Assembly (NCBI GenBank): GCA_944320305.1
Contig: CALUGW010000009.1
Span: 1 to 64,000 of the forward strand
Reading direction: 5' to 3'
Length of the DNA stretch: 64,000 nt
DNA from: an uncultured Prevotella sp.
GTDB taxonomy: Bacteria; Bacteroidota; Bacteroidia; Bacteroidales; Bacteroidaceae
Below, piece by piece: positions 16,350 to 25,137 of this stretch. The notes below the pieces were generated by a model, which searched no databases, had not been told where the DNA came from, and worked only from the letters and a program-made list of their open reading frames with translations. How positions within the stretch are numbered: the stretch's first letter is position 1; each line of letters opens with the position of its first letter. Both the position numbers and the translations under genes were made by a program.

Positions 16350-17246
16350 TCACTTCTTCGGCTCCACGTGCAGGATGATGTGCGCCCGCCCGCCGAACTC
16401 CTCGCGCAGCCTCCGCTCTATGGCCGAGGCGCGGGCGTGGGAGTCGCTCAGTGTCATGGCGCCCGGCATGCGTATGTGCATCTCGATGGCCACGCCGCTG
16501 CCTATGCGGCGCGTGCACAGGTGGTGGATGTCGCTCACGCCCGGCTCCTGCAGCACAATGTCCTCAATGCGCCGCTCCACGTCGTCGGGCAGGCTCTTCT
16601 CCAGCAGCTCGTCGCCGGCCTGGCGTATCTGCTTGAGCGCCTGCTGCATGATGAGCAGGCTCACCACCACGGCCGCTATGGGGTCGAGCACGGCCCACCG
16701 GCTGCCCAGGGCGATGGCTCCGCCGATGCCCACGGCCGTTCCCACCGACGAGAGGGCGTCGCTGCGGTGGTGCCATGCGTTGGCCACCACGGCAGGAGAG
16801 CCGAGCCGGCGGCCGGCGCGCGCGGTGAAGCGGTAGGCCCACTCCTTGAGGGCAATGCTCAGCAGCGCCGCCGCCAGGGCTATGCCCCCGGGCACAGCGA
16901 GCGTCTCGCCGCGCGCCACGGCGATGATGCGCACCACTCCGTCGTAGCAGATGGCCGCCCCGATGACGAGCAGCAGTATGCCGATGATCGACGAGGCCAT
17001 GGTCTCATACTTGCCGTGGCCGTAGTCGTGGTCGGCGTCCTGCGGCTTCTCGCTGATGTGTACGAACACGAGCACCACGGCGTCGGTGAGCAGGTCGGAG
17101 AGCGAGTGCACCGCGTCGGCGATCATTGCGGCCGAGCAGCCCACGATGCCGCTGACGAACTTGAACGCCACAAGGGCCACGTTGATGGCGCTGCCGGCAA
17201 GCGTCACCTTGCGGATGGTCTTTTCCCGGCTGTTTGTTGTCATCAT
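16350..17246 (-). CDS. Cation diffusion facilitator family transporter
   Basis: A proton-driven divalent metal exporter of the inner membrane, about 298 residues with six helices and a cytosolic C-terminal domain. The metal site is visible as ADAVHSLSD in helix 2 and HHRSDALSS in helix 5; HDYGHGKYE precedes helix 3; the C-terminal ferredoxin-like domain includes GVSDIHHLCTRRIG. Zn, Fe or Mn are usual substrates. An ATG at 17264 lies inside the TAACTTTG -7 element (17262-17269), so translation must start at 17246 or 17243. It is the first gene of a same-strand series with the epimerase and PAP2 genes. Confidence 0.88.
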   Translation of the reverse strand: MMTTNSREKTIRKVTLAGSAINVALVAFKFVSGIVGCSAAMIADAVHSLSDLLTDAVVLVFVHISEKPQDADHDYGHGKYETMASSIIGILLLVIGAAICYDGVVRIIAVARGETLAVPGGIALAAALLSIALKEWAYRFTARAGRRLGSPAVVANAWHHRSDALSSVGTAVGIGGAIALGSRWAVLDPIAAVVVSLLIMQQALKQIRQAGDELLEKSLPDDVERRIEDIVLQEPGVSDIHHLCTRRIGSGVAIEMHIRMPGAMTLSDSHARASAIERRLREEFGGRAHIILHVEPKK

Positions 17247-17261
17247 TTTGAAATTTGGCTG

Positions 17262-17269
17262 CAAAGTTA
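17262..17269 (-). promoter_or_regulatory. -7 element of the cation-efflux gene
   Basis: TAACTTTG on the minus strand. A possible -33 TTTG lies at 17293-17296 with a 23-base spacer, longer than usual. The element excludes the ATG at 17264 as a start. Confidence 0.55.
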
Positions 17270-17413
17270 CTACTTTTAAATAAATAATAACTCAAAATGC
17301 GCTGAAATACGGATTTTATTTGCTTACTTTGCATAACGGCGCACCGCCCGGCGAAGCGCGTGCGGCAGGGTGCGCCGGAGCCAACGTTGAACACACTAAG
17401 ACAGACAAGAACT

Positions 17414-19606
17414 ATGGTTAAGAAGAAAGGCGGCAAACGCATGAACAAGAAGCAGATGGCGGAGGCCCTGCAGGGCCTTTTCGCGGCCTCGGCGGGCCAG
17501 ACGCTGTCGCTCAAGTACATATTCAAGCACCTCGGGCTGGACACCCACCCGCTGAAGATGCTTGCCGTGGACACGCTCGAGGAGATGGCCTGGGACGACT
17601 ATCTGACCAAGGCGAGCGACAACTCCTACCGGCTCAACACGAAGACACAGGTGCAGCAGGGCCGCTTCCGCCGCAAGCCCAACGGGAAGAACAGCTTCGT
17701 GCCCGACGACGGCTCGGAGCCGGTGTTCGTGGCTGAGCGCAACTCGATGTCGGCGCTCGACGGAGACCGCGTCCAGGTGACGTTTCTGGCGCGCCGCCAG
17801 AAGCACATGAAGGAGGCCGTCGTCACATCGATACTGGAGCGCGCCCGCGACACCTTCGTGGGGAGGCTGCGCGTGGGCGCCGACATAGCGTTCCTGATAA
17901 CGCCCGACAGCATCTTCGTGCACGACGTGATCATACCCAAGGGCAAGCTCAAGGGCGGCAAGGACGGCCAGAAGGCCGTGGTGAGGATAACGCAGTGGCC
18001 CGACGCCGACCACAAGAACCTGGTGGGAGAGGTGGTCGATGTGCTCGGCGACCAGGGCGACAACGACGTGGAGATGAACGCCATTCTCGCGCAGTACGGA
18101 CTGCCCTACAGGTATCCCAAGGCGCCTGAGGCGGCGGCCGGCGCCATCAGTGCCGACATCACTGACGATGACATGGCCGGGCGCGAGGACTTCCGCGGCG
18201 TGTTCACCTGCACGATAGACCCGCGCGACGCCAAGGACTTCGACGACGCCCTGTCCATACGCCGTCTCGACAGCGGCCTGTGGGAGGTGGGGGTGCACAT
18301 TGCCGACGTGTCGCACTATGTCACCGAAGGCTCCGTCATCGACAAGGAGGCGCTGAAGCGGGCCACAAGCGTCTATCTGGTGGACCGCACGGTGCCGATG
18401 CTCCCGGAGCGCCTGTGCAACTTCATATGCTCGCTGCGCCCCGACGAGGACAAGCTGGCATACAGCGTGGTGTTCGAGATGGACGACGAGGCCGCCGTCC
18501 GCCGCCACCGCATAGTGCACACCGCCATACGCAGCTGCCGCCGCTACGCCTACGAGGAGGTGCAGGCGCTGCTCGAGGACAACGGCGTGACCGACGGCAC
18601 GGGGCAGCCCGCGCCCGAGCCAGGCCCCGGCGGATACCGCGGGGAGCACGCCGCCGAGCTGGTGAAGCTTGACGCCCTGGCCAAGAAGCTGCGCGCGGCG
18701 CGGTTCAAGAACGGCGCGGTGAAGTTCGACCGCGAGGAGCTTCACTTCGACGTTGACGACAAGGGGAGGCCCACGCGCTGCTACTTCAAGAAGTCGAAGG
18801 ACGCCAACAAGCTCATAGAGGAGTTCATGCTGCTGGCCAACCGCACCGTGGCCGAGAGCGTGGGCAAGGTGAAGAAGGGGCAGAAGGCCAAGGTGCTGCC
18901 CTACCGCATACACGACCAGCCCGACCCGAAGAAGCTGGAGACGCTACGCGAGTTTGTCGTGAAGTTCGGCTACAAGCTCAAGACGGCCGGCACCAAGGGC
19001 GCCGTCTCGAAGAGCCTCAACGCCCTGATGGACCAGTGCGCGGGCCGAGGCGAGCAGAAGCTCATAGAGGCCGTGGCCCTAAGAGCCATGATGAAGGCCA
19101 AGTACAGCGTTCACAACATCGGCCACTACGGGCTGGCGTTCGACTACTACACGCACTTCACCTCGCCCATACGCCGCTATCCAGACCTGATGGTGCACCG
19201 CCTGCTGACCAAATATGCCATGGGCGGGCGCTCCGCCAACAAGGAGCACTACGAGGAGCTGTGCGAGCACTGCAGCGACATGGAGCTGATAGCGCAGAAC
19301 GCCGAGCGCGACTCCATAAAGTACAAGATGGTGGAGTTCATGGCCGACAAGATCGGAAACGTCTATGATGCCCACATCAGCGGCATCACCTCCTACGGTA
19401 TCTACTGCGAGATTGACGAGAACCACTGCGAGGGAATGGTGCCCATGCGCGACCTCGGCGACGACTACTACGAGTTCGACGAGCGCAACTACTGCCTCAT
19501 AGGCCGCCGCCGCCACCACAAGTACCAGCTCGGCGACCCTGTAAGAATCAAGGTGGCCAGGGCCAATCAGGAGAAGAGGCAGCTGGACTTCACGCTGGCG
19601 GAATAG
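17414..19606 (+). CDS. rnr: Ribonuclease R
   Basis: A 730-residue 3'-5' exoribonuclease of the RNase II/R superfamily, which degrades structured RNA such as faulty rRNA and mRNA. It has an N-terminal helix-turn-helix-like region, two cold-shock domains, the RNB catalytic domain with CTIDPRDAKDFDDALSI (the Mg-binding aspartates), YSVHNIGHYGLAFDYYTHFTSPIRRYPD, and a C-terminal S1 domain (GNVYDAHISGITSYGIYCEI). Length and motifs are complete. I chose the ATG at 17414 because a TTACTTTG element (one mismatch to the -7 consensus) at about 17323-17330 precedes it and the next residues are a basic KKKGGKR stretch common at the RNase R start. Confidence 0.93.
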   Translation: MVKKKGGKRMNKKQMAEALQGLFAASAGQTLSLKYIFKHLGLDTHPLKMLAVDTLEEMAWDDYLTKASDNSYRLNTKTQVQQGRFRRKPNGKNSFVPDDGSEPVFVAERNSMSALDGDRVQVTFLARRQKHMKEAVVTSILERARDTFVGRLRVGADIAFLITPDSIFVHDVIIPKGKLKGGKDGQKAVVRITQWPDADHKNLVGEVVDVLGDQGDNDVEMNAILAQYGLPYRYPKAPEAAAGAISADITDDDMAGREDFRGVFTCTIDPRDAKDFDDALSIRRLDSGLWEVGVHIADVSHYVTEGSVIDKEALKRATSVYLVDRTVPMLPERLCNFICSLRPDEDKLAYSVVFEMDDEAAVRRHRIVHTAIRSCRRYAYEEVQALLEDNGVTDGTGQPAPEPGPGGYRGEHAAELVKLDALAKKLRAARFKNGAVKFDREELHFDVDDKGRPTRCYFKKSKDANKLIEEFMLLANRTVAESVGKVKKGQKAKVLPYRIHDQPDPKKLETLREFVVKFGYKLKTAGTKGAVSKSLNALMDQCAGRGEQKLIEAVALRAMMKAKYSVHNIGHYGLAFDYYTHFTSPIRRYPDLMVHRLLTKYAMGGRSANKEHYEELCEHCSDMELIAQNAERDSIKYKMVEFMADKIGNVYDAHISGITSYGIYCEIDENHCEGMVPMRDLGDDYYEFDERNYCLIGRRRHHKYQLGDPVRIKVARANQEKRQLDFTLAE

Positions 19607-19616
19607 TAATAACCAC

Positions 19617-19742
19617 AGGAGTTCAGGAGTACAGGAGTTGCAGGAGTTCAGACAAATGCTGATTGCCATTCACTTATTGAATGTGGCGACTCCGCATAGG
19701 CATTTGTCTGAACTCCTGCAACTCCTGTACTCCTGAACTCCT
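19617..19742. repeat. Long hairpin of 8-nt units (43-bp perfect stem)
   Basis: Arms 19617-19659 and 19700-19742 are perfectly complementary over 43 bp and consist of CAGGAGTT-type units. The 40-nt loop can itself form a short inner hairpin (GCCATTCA / TGAATGTGGC). It fills the space between the convergent rnr and BamA-like genes and probably terminates both transcripts. Confidence 0.88.
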
Positions 19743-19752
19743 TTAAATTGTT

Positions 19753-20943
19753 TCAGAACGCTTCGTTGATGTTGAACATGAAGCCGCTCTGGCCGCTTTT
19801 GCCAAAGCCGTAGTCCAGGCGGACGTTCACGTTCTGCTTGAACTCCCAGCGGTAGCCCGCGCCCAGGTTGGGCAGCACGTGGTCCATGCGCATCGCCCCG
19901 AACTTGCTGAACACCGTGCCGGCGCCCGCCCATACCACAAAACCGTGGCGCCCGCTGATGTGCTGGCGCAGCTCCACCTGCGCCTCTATCTTGTGCTTGT
20001 CGCGGTAGCGGCCCTCGTAGTATCCGCGCATGGAGTAGGGGCCTCCCAGCTTGGCCATCATCGCCCACGAGGGGTTGCCGAAGTTGAGCGACGAGCGCAG
20101 GTCGGCGGCCAGCGTGGCGCCCTGCCACAGGCCGCAGTATGCGTCGGCGCGCACCTCGGTGGTGCTGAAGGCGTAGTCGTTTCCCATGAAGCGTGGGCGG
20201 AATGTCTGCTCCACGCTGGCGTAGACGCCGCGGCGGGGGTTGGTGGTGACGTCGCGCGTGTCGTAGACCACGGCCAGTCCCACGCCCACATTGTGCGTCC
20301 GCGTGTCCATGCCGCAGAGCAGCTCGGGCCGCTCCACGTCGGTGGCCAGCACATAGTCGTAGGCCGCCAGCGGGCCGGCATACAGCCCGTCGGCCACGCG
20401 GATGAGGAATGTGGCCTTGGCCTGTGCCTGCAGGCGGTCCATGTCGGACTCGTTGCCGCTCTCGTCGCCCATGCTGAAGCCCATGCCCCAGAACTTGCTC
20501 GGAAAGGAGCTGAAGCTCACGGTGTAGTCCAGCCGGTAGCGTCTGCCGGGGAAGATGTGCAGTCCGCGCACGCCGAGCATATAGAAGCCCACGGTAGACA
20601 CGTCGCCGAAGAGCGACACGTTGGACGTCCTCATCAGCGAGTCGCTGCGGTCGGTGTTGTAGAGTCCGGCGGCCACGAGGCCCAGTCCGAGCCTTGTGTT
20701 GGTGTTGTAGTGGGGCCCGCCCAGAATGCTGAAGTCGAATTTCCTGTCGGGGTGGGGCTTGTTGGCGTTGGCTATGTAGCCGAGGATGCGCCTGCCCAGA
20801 GTGCGCCTGTGGGGTGGGGCGCTGTCGGCTGCGGTGGTGTCGGCTGCTGCGGCTGTTGTCGCGCGCTGGCCGTCGTTGGCCCGTGCGCCGTTGCCCGCTG
20901 CCATGAATACCAGTGCGGCGGCGGTGAGCATCAGCCTTCTCAT
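19753..20943 (-). CDS. BamA/TamA family outer-membrane protein
   Basis: A 396-residue outer-membrane barrel with signal peptide MRRLMLTAAALVFMAAGNGARA. It shows Omp85-family barrel features: FSILGGPHYNTNTRLGLGLVAAGLY near the start, and YSMRGYYEGRYRDKHKIEAQVELRQHI, corresponding to the conserved (V/I)RGF-like loop region. It has no POTRA repeats, so it is a short surface-antigen-type member rather than BamA itself. Its role, whether transport, assembly or enzymatic, is unknown. The ATG overlaps the stop codon of the upstream PCMD gene (TGATG at 20941-20945), implying translational coupling. Confidence 0.8.
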   Translation of the reverse strand: MRRLMLTAAALVFMAAGNGARANDGQRATTAAAADTTAADSAPPHRRTLGRRILGYIANANKPHPDRKFDFSILGGPHYNTNTRLGLGLVAAGLYNTDRSDSLMRTSNVSLFGDVSTVGFYMLGVRGLHIFPGRRYRLDYTVSFSSFPSKFWGMGFSMGDESGNESDMDRLQAQAKATFLIRVADGLYAGPLAAYDYVLATDVERPELLCGMDTRTHNVGVGLAVVYDTRDVTTNPRRGVYASVEQTFRPRFMGNDYAFSTTEVRADAYCGLWQGATLAADLRSSLNFGNPSWAMMAKLGGPYSMRGYYEGRYRDKHKIEAQVELRQHISGRHGFVVWAGAGTVFSKFGAMRMDHVLPNLGAGYRWEFKQNVNVRLDYGFGKSGQSGFMFNINEAF

Positions 20944-21905
20944 CAGTAGACGAGCTTCACGTTATCAATCCACAGTGTGTTGCCGATGGTGCCCACGTAT
21001 GCCCCGCCGTGGCTCGACGAGAACTGCAGCACCATGTGCGTGGGCTGTTCGGAGGCGGCGGCCCAGCCCGTCTCCCTTACGGGCACGCTCTCGCCGCGGC
21101 TGTTGCGGGCGTAGTCGGTCTGTCGCAGGCCCATGGCGGCGGCGTTGTACTTGGGGTTGTGGCGTATGTCGCCGTAGAGAATCTCGTATGTGGCGTTGTT
21201 CACCCAGCCGCCGGTGGAGCGCCCGTAGCGCACCACCATGGTGCCCACGCGCTTGGCTGTGATGTTGCCCTCGGCGTCTTCGGTGCGCTTCTGCAGGAGG
21301 AACACCGTGGTGGCGTAGTCCTGTCCGGCCACGGTCTGGCGGCGGCTGAAGCCGTTCTGGCGGATGCGGCTCTTCGTTCCGGGCACCTCGACGCGGTAGT
21401 CGTAGCGCAGGGCCTTGGGCCGTCCGGTGAACGGAATGCCGAAGTTGAGCCACTTCTGCGCCTCCTTGGTGCCGGTGATGGGCTCCTTCATGTCGCCGAG
21501 GAAGATGGAGCCGGCGGCCAGCACCTTGATGTTCATCAGGCCGAGCACCTTGACACTCTCCAGATGGGTGGTCAGCTTGGCGCAGTATCCGCTGCCGCGC
21601 CGCTCGCGGTAGACGCTGTTGTTGGTCTTCACCACGCCCATCACCTTGGCCATTACGTTCGACGTGCCCCAGGGGGAGCCGCCCAGATTGGTGTACGCCT
21701 TGTTGCCGTCGATGGTGCGGTTGGGGCCTATCTCGTAGAGGGTCTTGGTCTTTCCGCCGATTATTCCCGACTCCTTGATGTGGCGCACCACCCACTGGTC
21801 CATGTTGCCGTATTTTATCGGCACCACCTTCTCGCCTCCGCCGCCGGCCGCCGGGGCGGCCAGCGCGGCGGCGAGCAGCAGCGCCGCAGCCTTGTTGTGT
21901 GTCAT
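20943..21905 (-). CDS. PCMD domain-containing protein
   Basis: A 320-residue exported protein (signal peptide NKAAALLLAAALAAPAAG). The C-terminal half matches the PCMD family (putative carbohydrate metabolism domain): ATYEILYGDIRHNP, PTHMVLQFSSSHGGAYVGTIGNTLWIDNVKLVY, a jelly-roll ending common in Bacteroidetes surface proteins. PCMD proteins are thought to bind or process glycans, but no enzymatic activity is established. The stop codon overlaps the start of the BamA-like gene, so the two products may act together in the envelope. A TAATTTTG -7 box is at 21939-21946 on the minus strand. Confidence 0.78.
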   Translation of the reverse strand: MTHNKAAALLLAAALAAPAAGGGGEKVVPIKYGNMDQWVVRHIKESGIIGGKTKTLYEIGPNRTIDGNKAYTNLGGSPWGTSNVMAKVMGVVKTNNSVYRERRGSGYCAKLTTHLESVKVLGLMNIKVLAAGSIFLGDMKEPITGTKEAQKWLNFGIPFTGRPKALRYDYRVEVPGTKSRIRQNGFSRRQTVAGQDYATTVFLLQKRTEDAEGNITAKRVGTMVVRYGRSTGGWVNNATYEILYGDIRHNPKYNAAAMGLRQTDYARNSRGESVPVRETGWAAASEQPTHMVLQFSSSHGGAYVGTIGNTLWIDNVKLVY

Positions 21906-22023
21906 AGCTTTTCAATAACAGTGAATAAGAACTGGCTGCAAAATTACAACAATATTCCTCACGGCGGTTTTCGCATTTGTCGGCAATGCTGTCCTTTTTC
22001 GGCAAATTAACCTATTTTACACC

Positions 22024-22051
22024 AAAAAGAGGGAGCGCCGCGCCCCCTCTT
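22024..22051 (-). terminator. Rho-independent terminator of the histidine phosphatase gene
   Basis: AAGAGGG (22027-22033) and CCCTCTT (22045-22051) form a stem extended by a GCGC pair, followed on the minus strand by TTTTTGG. It lies 30 bases after the stop codon. Confidence 0.7.
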
Positions 22052-22081
22052 GCCTTTTGTTTCCAGCCCGGGCAGGCTCTC

Positions 22082-23383
22082 TCAGTCCTTGGCTTTCGCC
22101 ATATTCTCCATCCGCTGCAGCCAGTATCGGCGCACGTCGCGCCAGCGGTAGTAGGGGCCAGTGGCGGCCTTTATGGGCAGGCGCGCCTCGTTCTCGTTGA
22201 GCAGGATCTTCACCAGCGGGTCGCGGTCGGAGTCGCCGCGGCGGTAGAACACAATCTGCACGTTGCCCCCCATGGGGAACACCCGGTAGTCGGCCCAGCC
22301 CCGGCGGTCCAGTTTCTTCAGGTCGGCGGTGGCCAGTCCGTAGCCGTCGAGGTTCATCAGGCACACCAGCGGCAGCAGCACCGTCTCGTGGCCGAAGCGC
22401 AGCGAGGCTCCGGGGTGGGGCAGGGCGGCGCAGCTGTCGGCCTCGGCTATGATGCGGCTGAGCAGGTTGCGCTGCGTGAGCGGCTGCCGCCCGCCGTTCA
22501 GCGGGCAGCAGCCGTAGGCCAGATACCACCGCGCGTTGGCGGCCCGCCAGTTGGCGTAGACGTCGGAGTCGTCAAACAGGTCGTAGAAGGTGATGTTGTA
22601 GCGCGCCCGGCTGTTCTGCGTGGCCGAGGCCAGGCGGAAGAGGCGGTCGTTCAGGCGGCGCATGGGCACGCTCCGGCGCACGTAGTCCATGTCGTTGAAT
22701 ATGCGGCGCATCACCTTCACCGTGTCCACAATGTCGTCGTAGAGGGCTGTGGCCGCGCTGTCGGCGGCGGCTGTCCATGCTGTGGCCCGTGGCGCGGTGT
22801 CGGCATAGTTCATGTATGCCATGTCGTGCCGGCTGGCGTCGTGGCTCACGCTGAGCGCCGGGTTGAGGCGCAGCAGCTCGTGCAGCTCCTCCTCCATTGA
22901 CAGTATGCAGCGTATGACCACGGTGCTGCGGGCGTCAACGTGCGCCCCCTCGGCGAACACCTCGGGGAAGCGGCTGTACATCCGCCGGGCTATGCCGCGG
23001 TGCTGGCGGAAGCCCACCTCCGTCAGCTCGCCCAGCCTCCCCGCGGCCTCGGAGCGCATCCAGCGCAGCCGCCGCAGCAGGTCGCGCCCCCTGAGGGTCA
23101 GCTTGCCCAGGCTGTCTGCCCTGAGCAGTATGCGCAGCGGCTCGTCATACTCGTCATGGCCGATGAGGAACCGCGAGCCGTGGCGGCCGTAGTGGCTGAT
23201 GTAGAAGGGCTTCAGGCTGTCGGGCGCGGGCGTCAGCGTCCGCCCCGGCGCCGGTCCGGGATAGGCCAGGTAGTTGCTTGCCGAGAGCCTTATGTCGGCC
23301 TTGAAGTCCTGTCTGGGCGTCTGCGCCGCTGCGGCGCAGCAGGCCATGGCGGCCGCGAGGGCCAGTGCTGCGGCGGGTCTCAT
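22082..23383 (-). CDS. Histidine-type acid phosphatase (MINPP/phytase-like)
   Basis: A 433-residue exported phosphatase of histidine-phosphatase clade 2. After the signal peptide, the catalytic RHG motif is SHYGRHGSR (R67, H68) and the proton-donor motif is LRFGHETVLLPL. This HE instead of HD is typical of multiple inositol polyphosphate phosphatases, known from gut Bacteroides, which release phosphate from phytate in the periplasm or in vesicles. Its ATG overlaps the stop of the upstream GNAT-nitrilase gene by 4 bp (ATGA), so the two are cotranscribed and probably translationally coupled. Confidence 0.82.
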   Translation of the reverse strand: MRPAAALALAAAMACCAAAAQTPRQDFKADIRLSASNYLAYPGPAPGRTLTPAPDSLKPFYISHYGRHGSRFLIGHDEYDEPLRILLRADSLGKLTLRGRDLLRRLRWMRSEAAGRLGELTEVGFRQHRGIARRMYSRFPEVFAEGAHVDARSTVVIRCILSMEEELHELLRLNPALSVSHDASRHDMAYMNYADTAPRATAWTAAADSAATALYDDIVDTVKVMRRIFNDMDYVRRSVPMRRLNDRLFRLASATQNSRARYNITFYDLFDDSDVYANWRAANARWYLAYGCCPLNGGRQPLTQRNLLSRIIAEADSCAALPHPGASLRFGHETVLLPLVCLMNLDGYGLATADLKKLDRRGWADYRVFPMGGNVQIVFYRRGDSDRDPLVKILLNENEARLPIKAATGPYYRWRDVRRYWLQRMENMAKAKD

Positions 23384-24960
23384 CTCTTTTCGTCTTTTTC
23401 TTCCTGGCGGTCCTGCGCCTCGATGGCGGCGCGCTTCATCTTCACCTCGTAGAGGTCTGTGCGGCGGTCGCGCAGGTTGCGCACGCTGCCGTAGGTGTGA
23501 AGCTCGTTGAGCAGGTCCAGGTCAACGTCCGACACGAGTATCATCTCAGTGTTTGGCGTGGCCTCGGCGCGCTTGCCGTCGTTGGGGAAGGCGAAGTCGC
23601 AGGGCGTGAACACCGCCGACTGGGCGTACTGTATGTCCATGTTGTGGACGCGGGGCAGGTTGCCCACGCTGCCCGCAATGGCCACGAAGCACTCGTTCTC
23701 GATGGCGCGGGCCTGGGCGCAGACCCTCACGCGGGAGTAGGCGTTCTGCGTGTCGGTCATGAACGGCACGAAGAGTATCTGCATCCCGTCGGCCGCCATG
23801 AGGCGCGCCAGCTCGGGAAACTCCACGTCGTAGCATATCAGCACGCCGATGCGGGCGCAGTCGGTGTCGAAGGTCTGCACGAGGCTGCCGCCGGAGAGTC
23901 CCCAGCTCTTCACCTCGTCGGGCGTGACGTGAATCTTCTCGTACATGTCGTAGGAGCCGTCGCGGCGGCAGAGGAAGCCCACGTTGTAGAGCGAGCCGTC
24001 GGGCTTGACGTAGGGCATGCTGCCGGTTATGATGTTGATGTTGTAGCTGATGGCCAGCTCCACGAAGCGGTCGCGCATCTGCTCGGTGTACTGCGCCAGG
24101 GCGCGGATGGACTGCGCCTCGCCCATGTCGTTGTACTTGGCCATGAGCGGCGCGTTGAAGTACTCGGGGAAGAGGATGAAGTCGCTCTTGTAGTCGCTCA
24201 CGGCGTCGACGAAGAACTCCACCTGCTCGAACACGTCGTCTATCGTGTGGTACGACCTCATCTGCCACTGCACCAGCCCCACGCGCACCATCGGCTTCTT
24301 GTCAACGTAGGAGTCCGTCGGCGGCTGGTAGTAGATGTTGTCCCACTGCAGCAGCGTGGCGCAGTGCTTCGACTCCTCGTCGTTGGGCAGATAGTTGCGG
24401 ATGACGCGGCGCACGTGGAAGTCGTTGGACAGCTGGAACGTCAGCACCGGGTCGTAGATCTCGCGCGAGCGCACCTTCTCGATGTACTCCTTGGGCCGCA
24501 TGGTGTCGGCGTACTTGTGGTAGTTTGGTATGCGGCCCCCGAACATGATGGCCTTCAGGTTGAGCTTCTCGCACAGCTCCTTGCGGTACTCATACATCCG
24601 GCGGGCCAGGCGCAGCCCCCGGTAGTCGGGGTGGATGAACACCTCGATGCCGTAGAGTATGTTGCCGTTGGGGTTGTGGGTGTTGAAGGTCTCGCCGCCC
24701 GTCACCTTGGCGTAGGTGTGGTCGCCCTTCACCAGGTCGTAGTCCACGATTATGCTCAGTGCGCAGCCCACAATCCTGTCGTCAACGGCCATGACCACCT
24801 GGCCCTCGGGGAATATGTCGATGAGCTTCTGTATCTGCTCGCGCGTCCAGAACACGTCGTGGTCGGCGTAGATGCGCCTGAACGAGCCTGAGAGCTGGCC
24901 GTAGTCCTCCATACGGAGGTTGCGCAGCTCCACCTTGTTGATTTTGTGTGATGTCTCCAT
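23380..24960 (-). CDS. Bifunctional GNAT acetyltransferase / carbon-nitrogen hydrolase
   Basis: A 526-residue fusion. The N-terminal part (about 10-190) is a GNAT fold with the acetyl-CoA loop region GIEVFIHPDYRGLRLARRMYEYR. The C-terminal part (about 224-500) is a nitrilase-superfamily amidase with the full catalytic triad E266 (LFPEYFNAP), K342 (YEKIHVTP) and C376 (LICYDVEFPE). This domain pair is common and well conserved in Bacteroidetes, but its substrate is unknown; acylation followed by amide hydrolysis of a small amine is an obvious idea. TAACTTTG at 25006-25013 is the likely -7 box. It leads a two-gene operon with the MINPP-like phosphatase. Confidence 0.9.
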   Translation of the reverse strand: METSHKINKVELRNLRMEDYGQLSGSFRRIYADHDVFWTREQIQKLIDIFPEGQVVMAVDDRIVGCALSIIVDYDLVKGDHTYAKVTGGETFNTHNPNGNILYGIEVFIHPDYRGLRLARRMYEYRKELCEKLNLKAIMFGGRIPNYHKYADTMRPKEYIEKVRSREIYDPVLTFQLSNDFHVRRVIRNYLPNDEESKHCATLLQWDNIYYQPPTDSYVDKKPMVRVGLVQWQMRSYHTIDDVFEQVEFFVDAVSDYKSDFILFPEYFNAPLMAKYNDMGEAQSIRALAQYTEQMRDRFVELAISYNINIITGSMPYVKPDGSLYNVGFLCRRDGSYDMYEKIHVTPDEVKSWGLSGGSLVQTFDTDCARIGVLICYDVEFPELARLMAADGMQILFVPFMTDTQNAYSRVRVCAQARAIENECFVAIAGSVGNLPRVHNMDIQYAQSAVFTPCDFAFPNDGKRAEATPNTEMILVSDVDLDLLNELHTYGSVRNLRDRRTDLYEVKMKRAAIEAQDRQEEKDEKR

Positions 24961-25051
24961 TTTTGTGAAGAAAACAGTTGTTTGCTTTTATGCCGTAATG
25001 CGCTGCAAAGTTAGCAATAATTCCGTTTGGGCGCATTTGCGGGGCCATTAT

Positions 25052-25082
25052 TTTGCAGTCAGAGCTTTTTTGCTTATCTTTG
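25052..25082 (+). promoter_or_regulatory. Promoter of the 215-residue unknown gene
   Basis: TTTG (25052-25055), a 19-base spacer and TATCTTTG (25075-25082) form a full match to the Bacteroidetes consensus. The leader to the ATG at 25138 is about 50 bases. Confidence 0.8.
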
Positions 25083-25137
25083 TGGATGCGGGCGGAGCCG
25101 CAGGGCGCGCCCGCACAACCTGAAAACAACTGACGCT

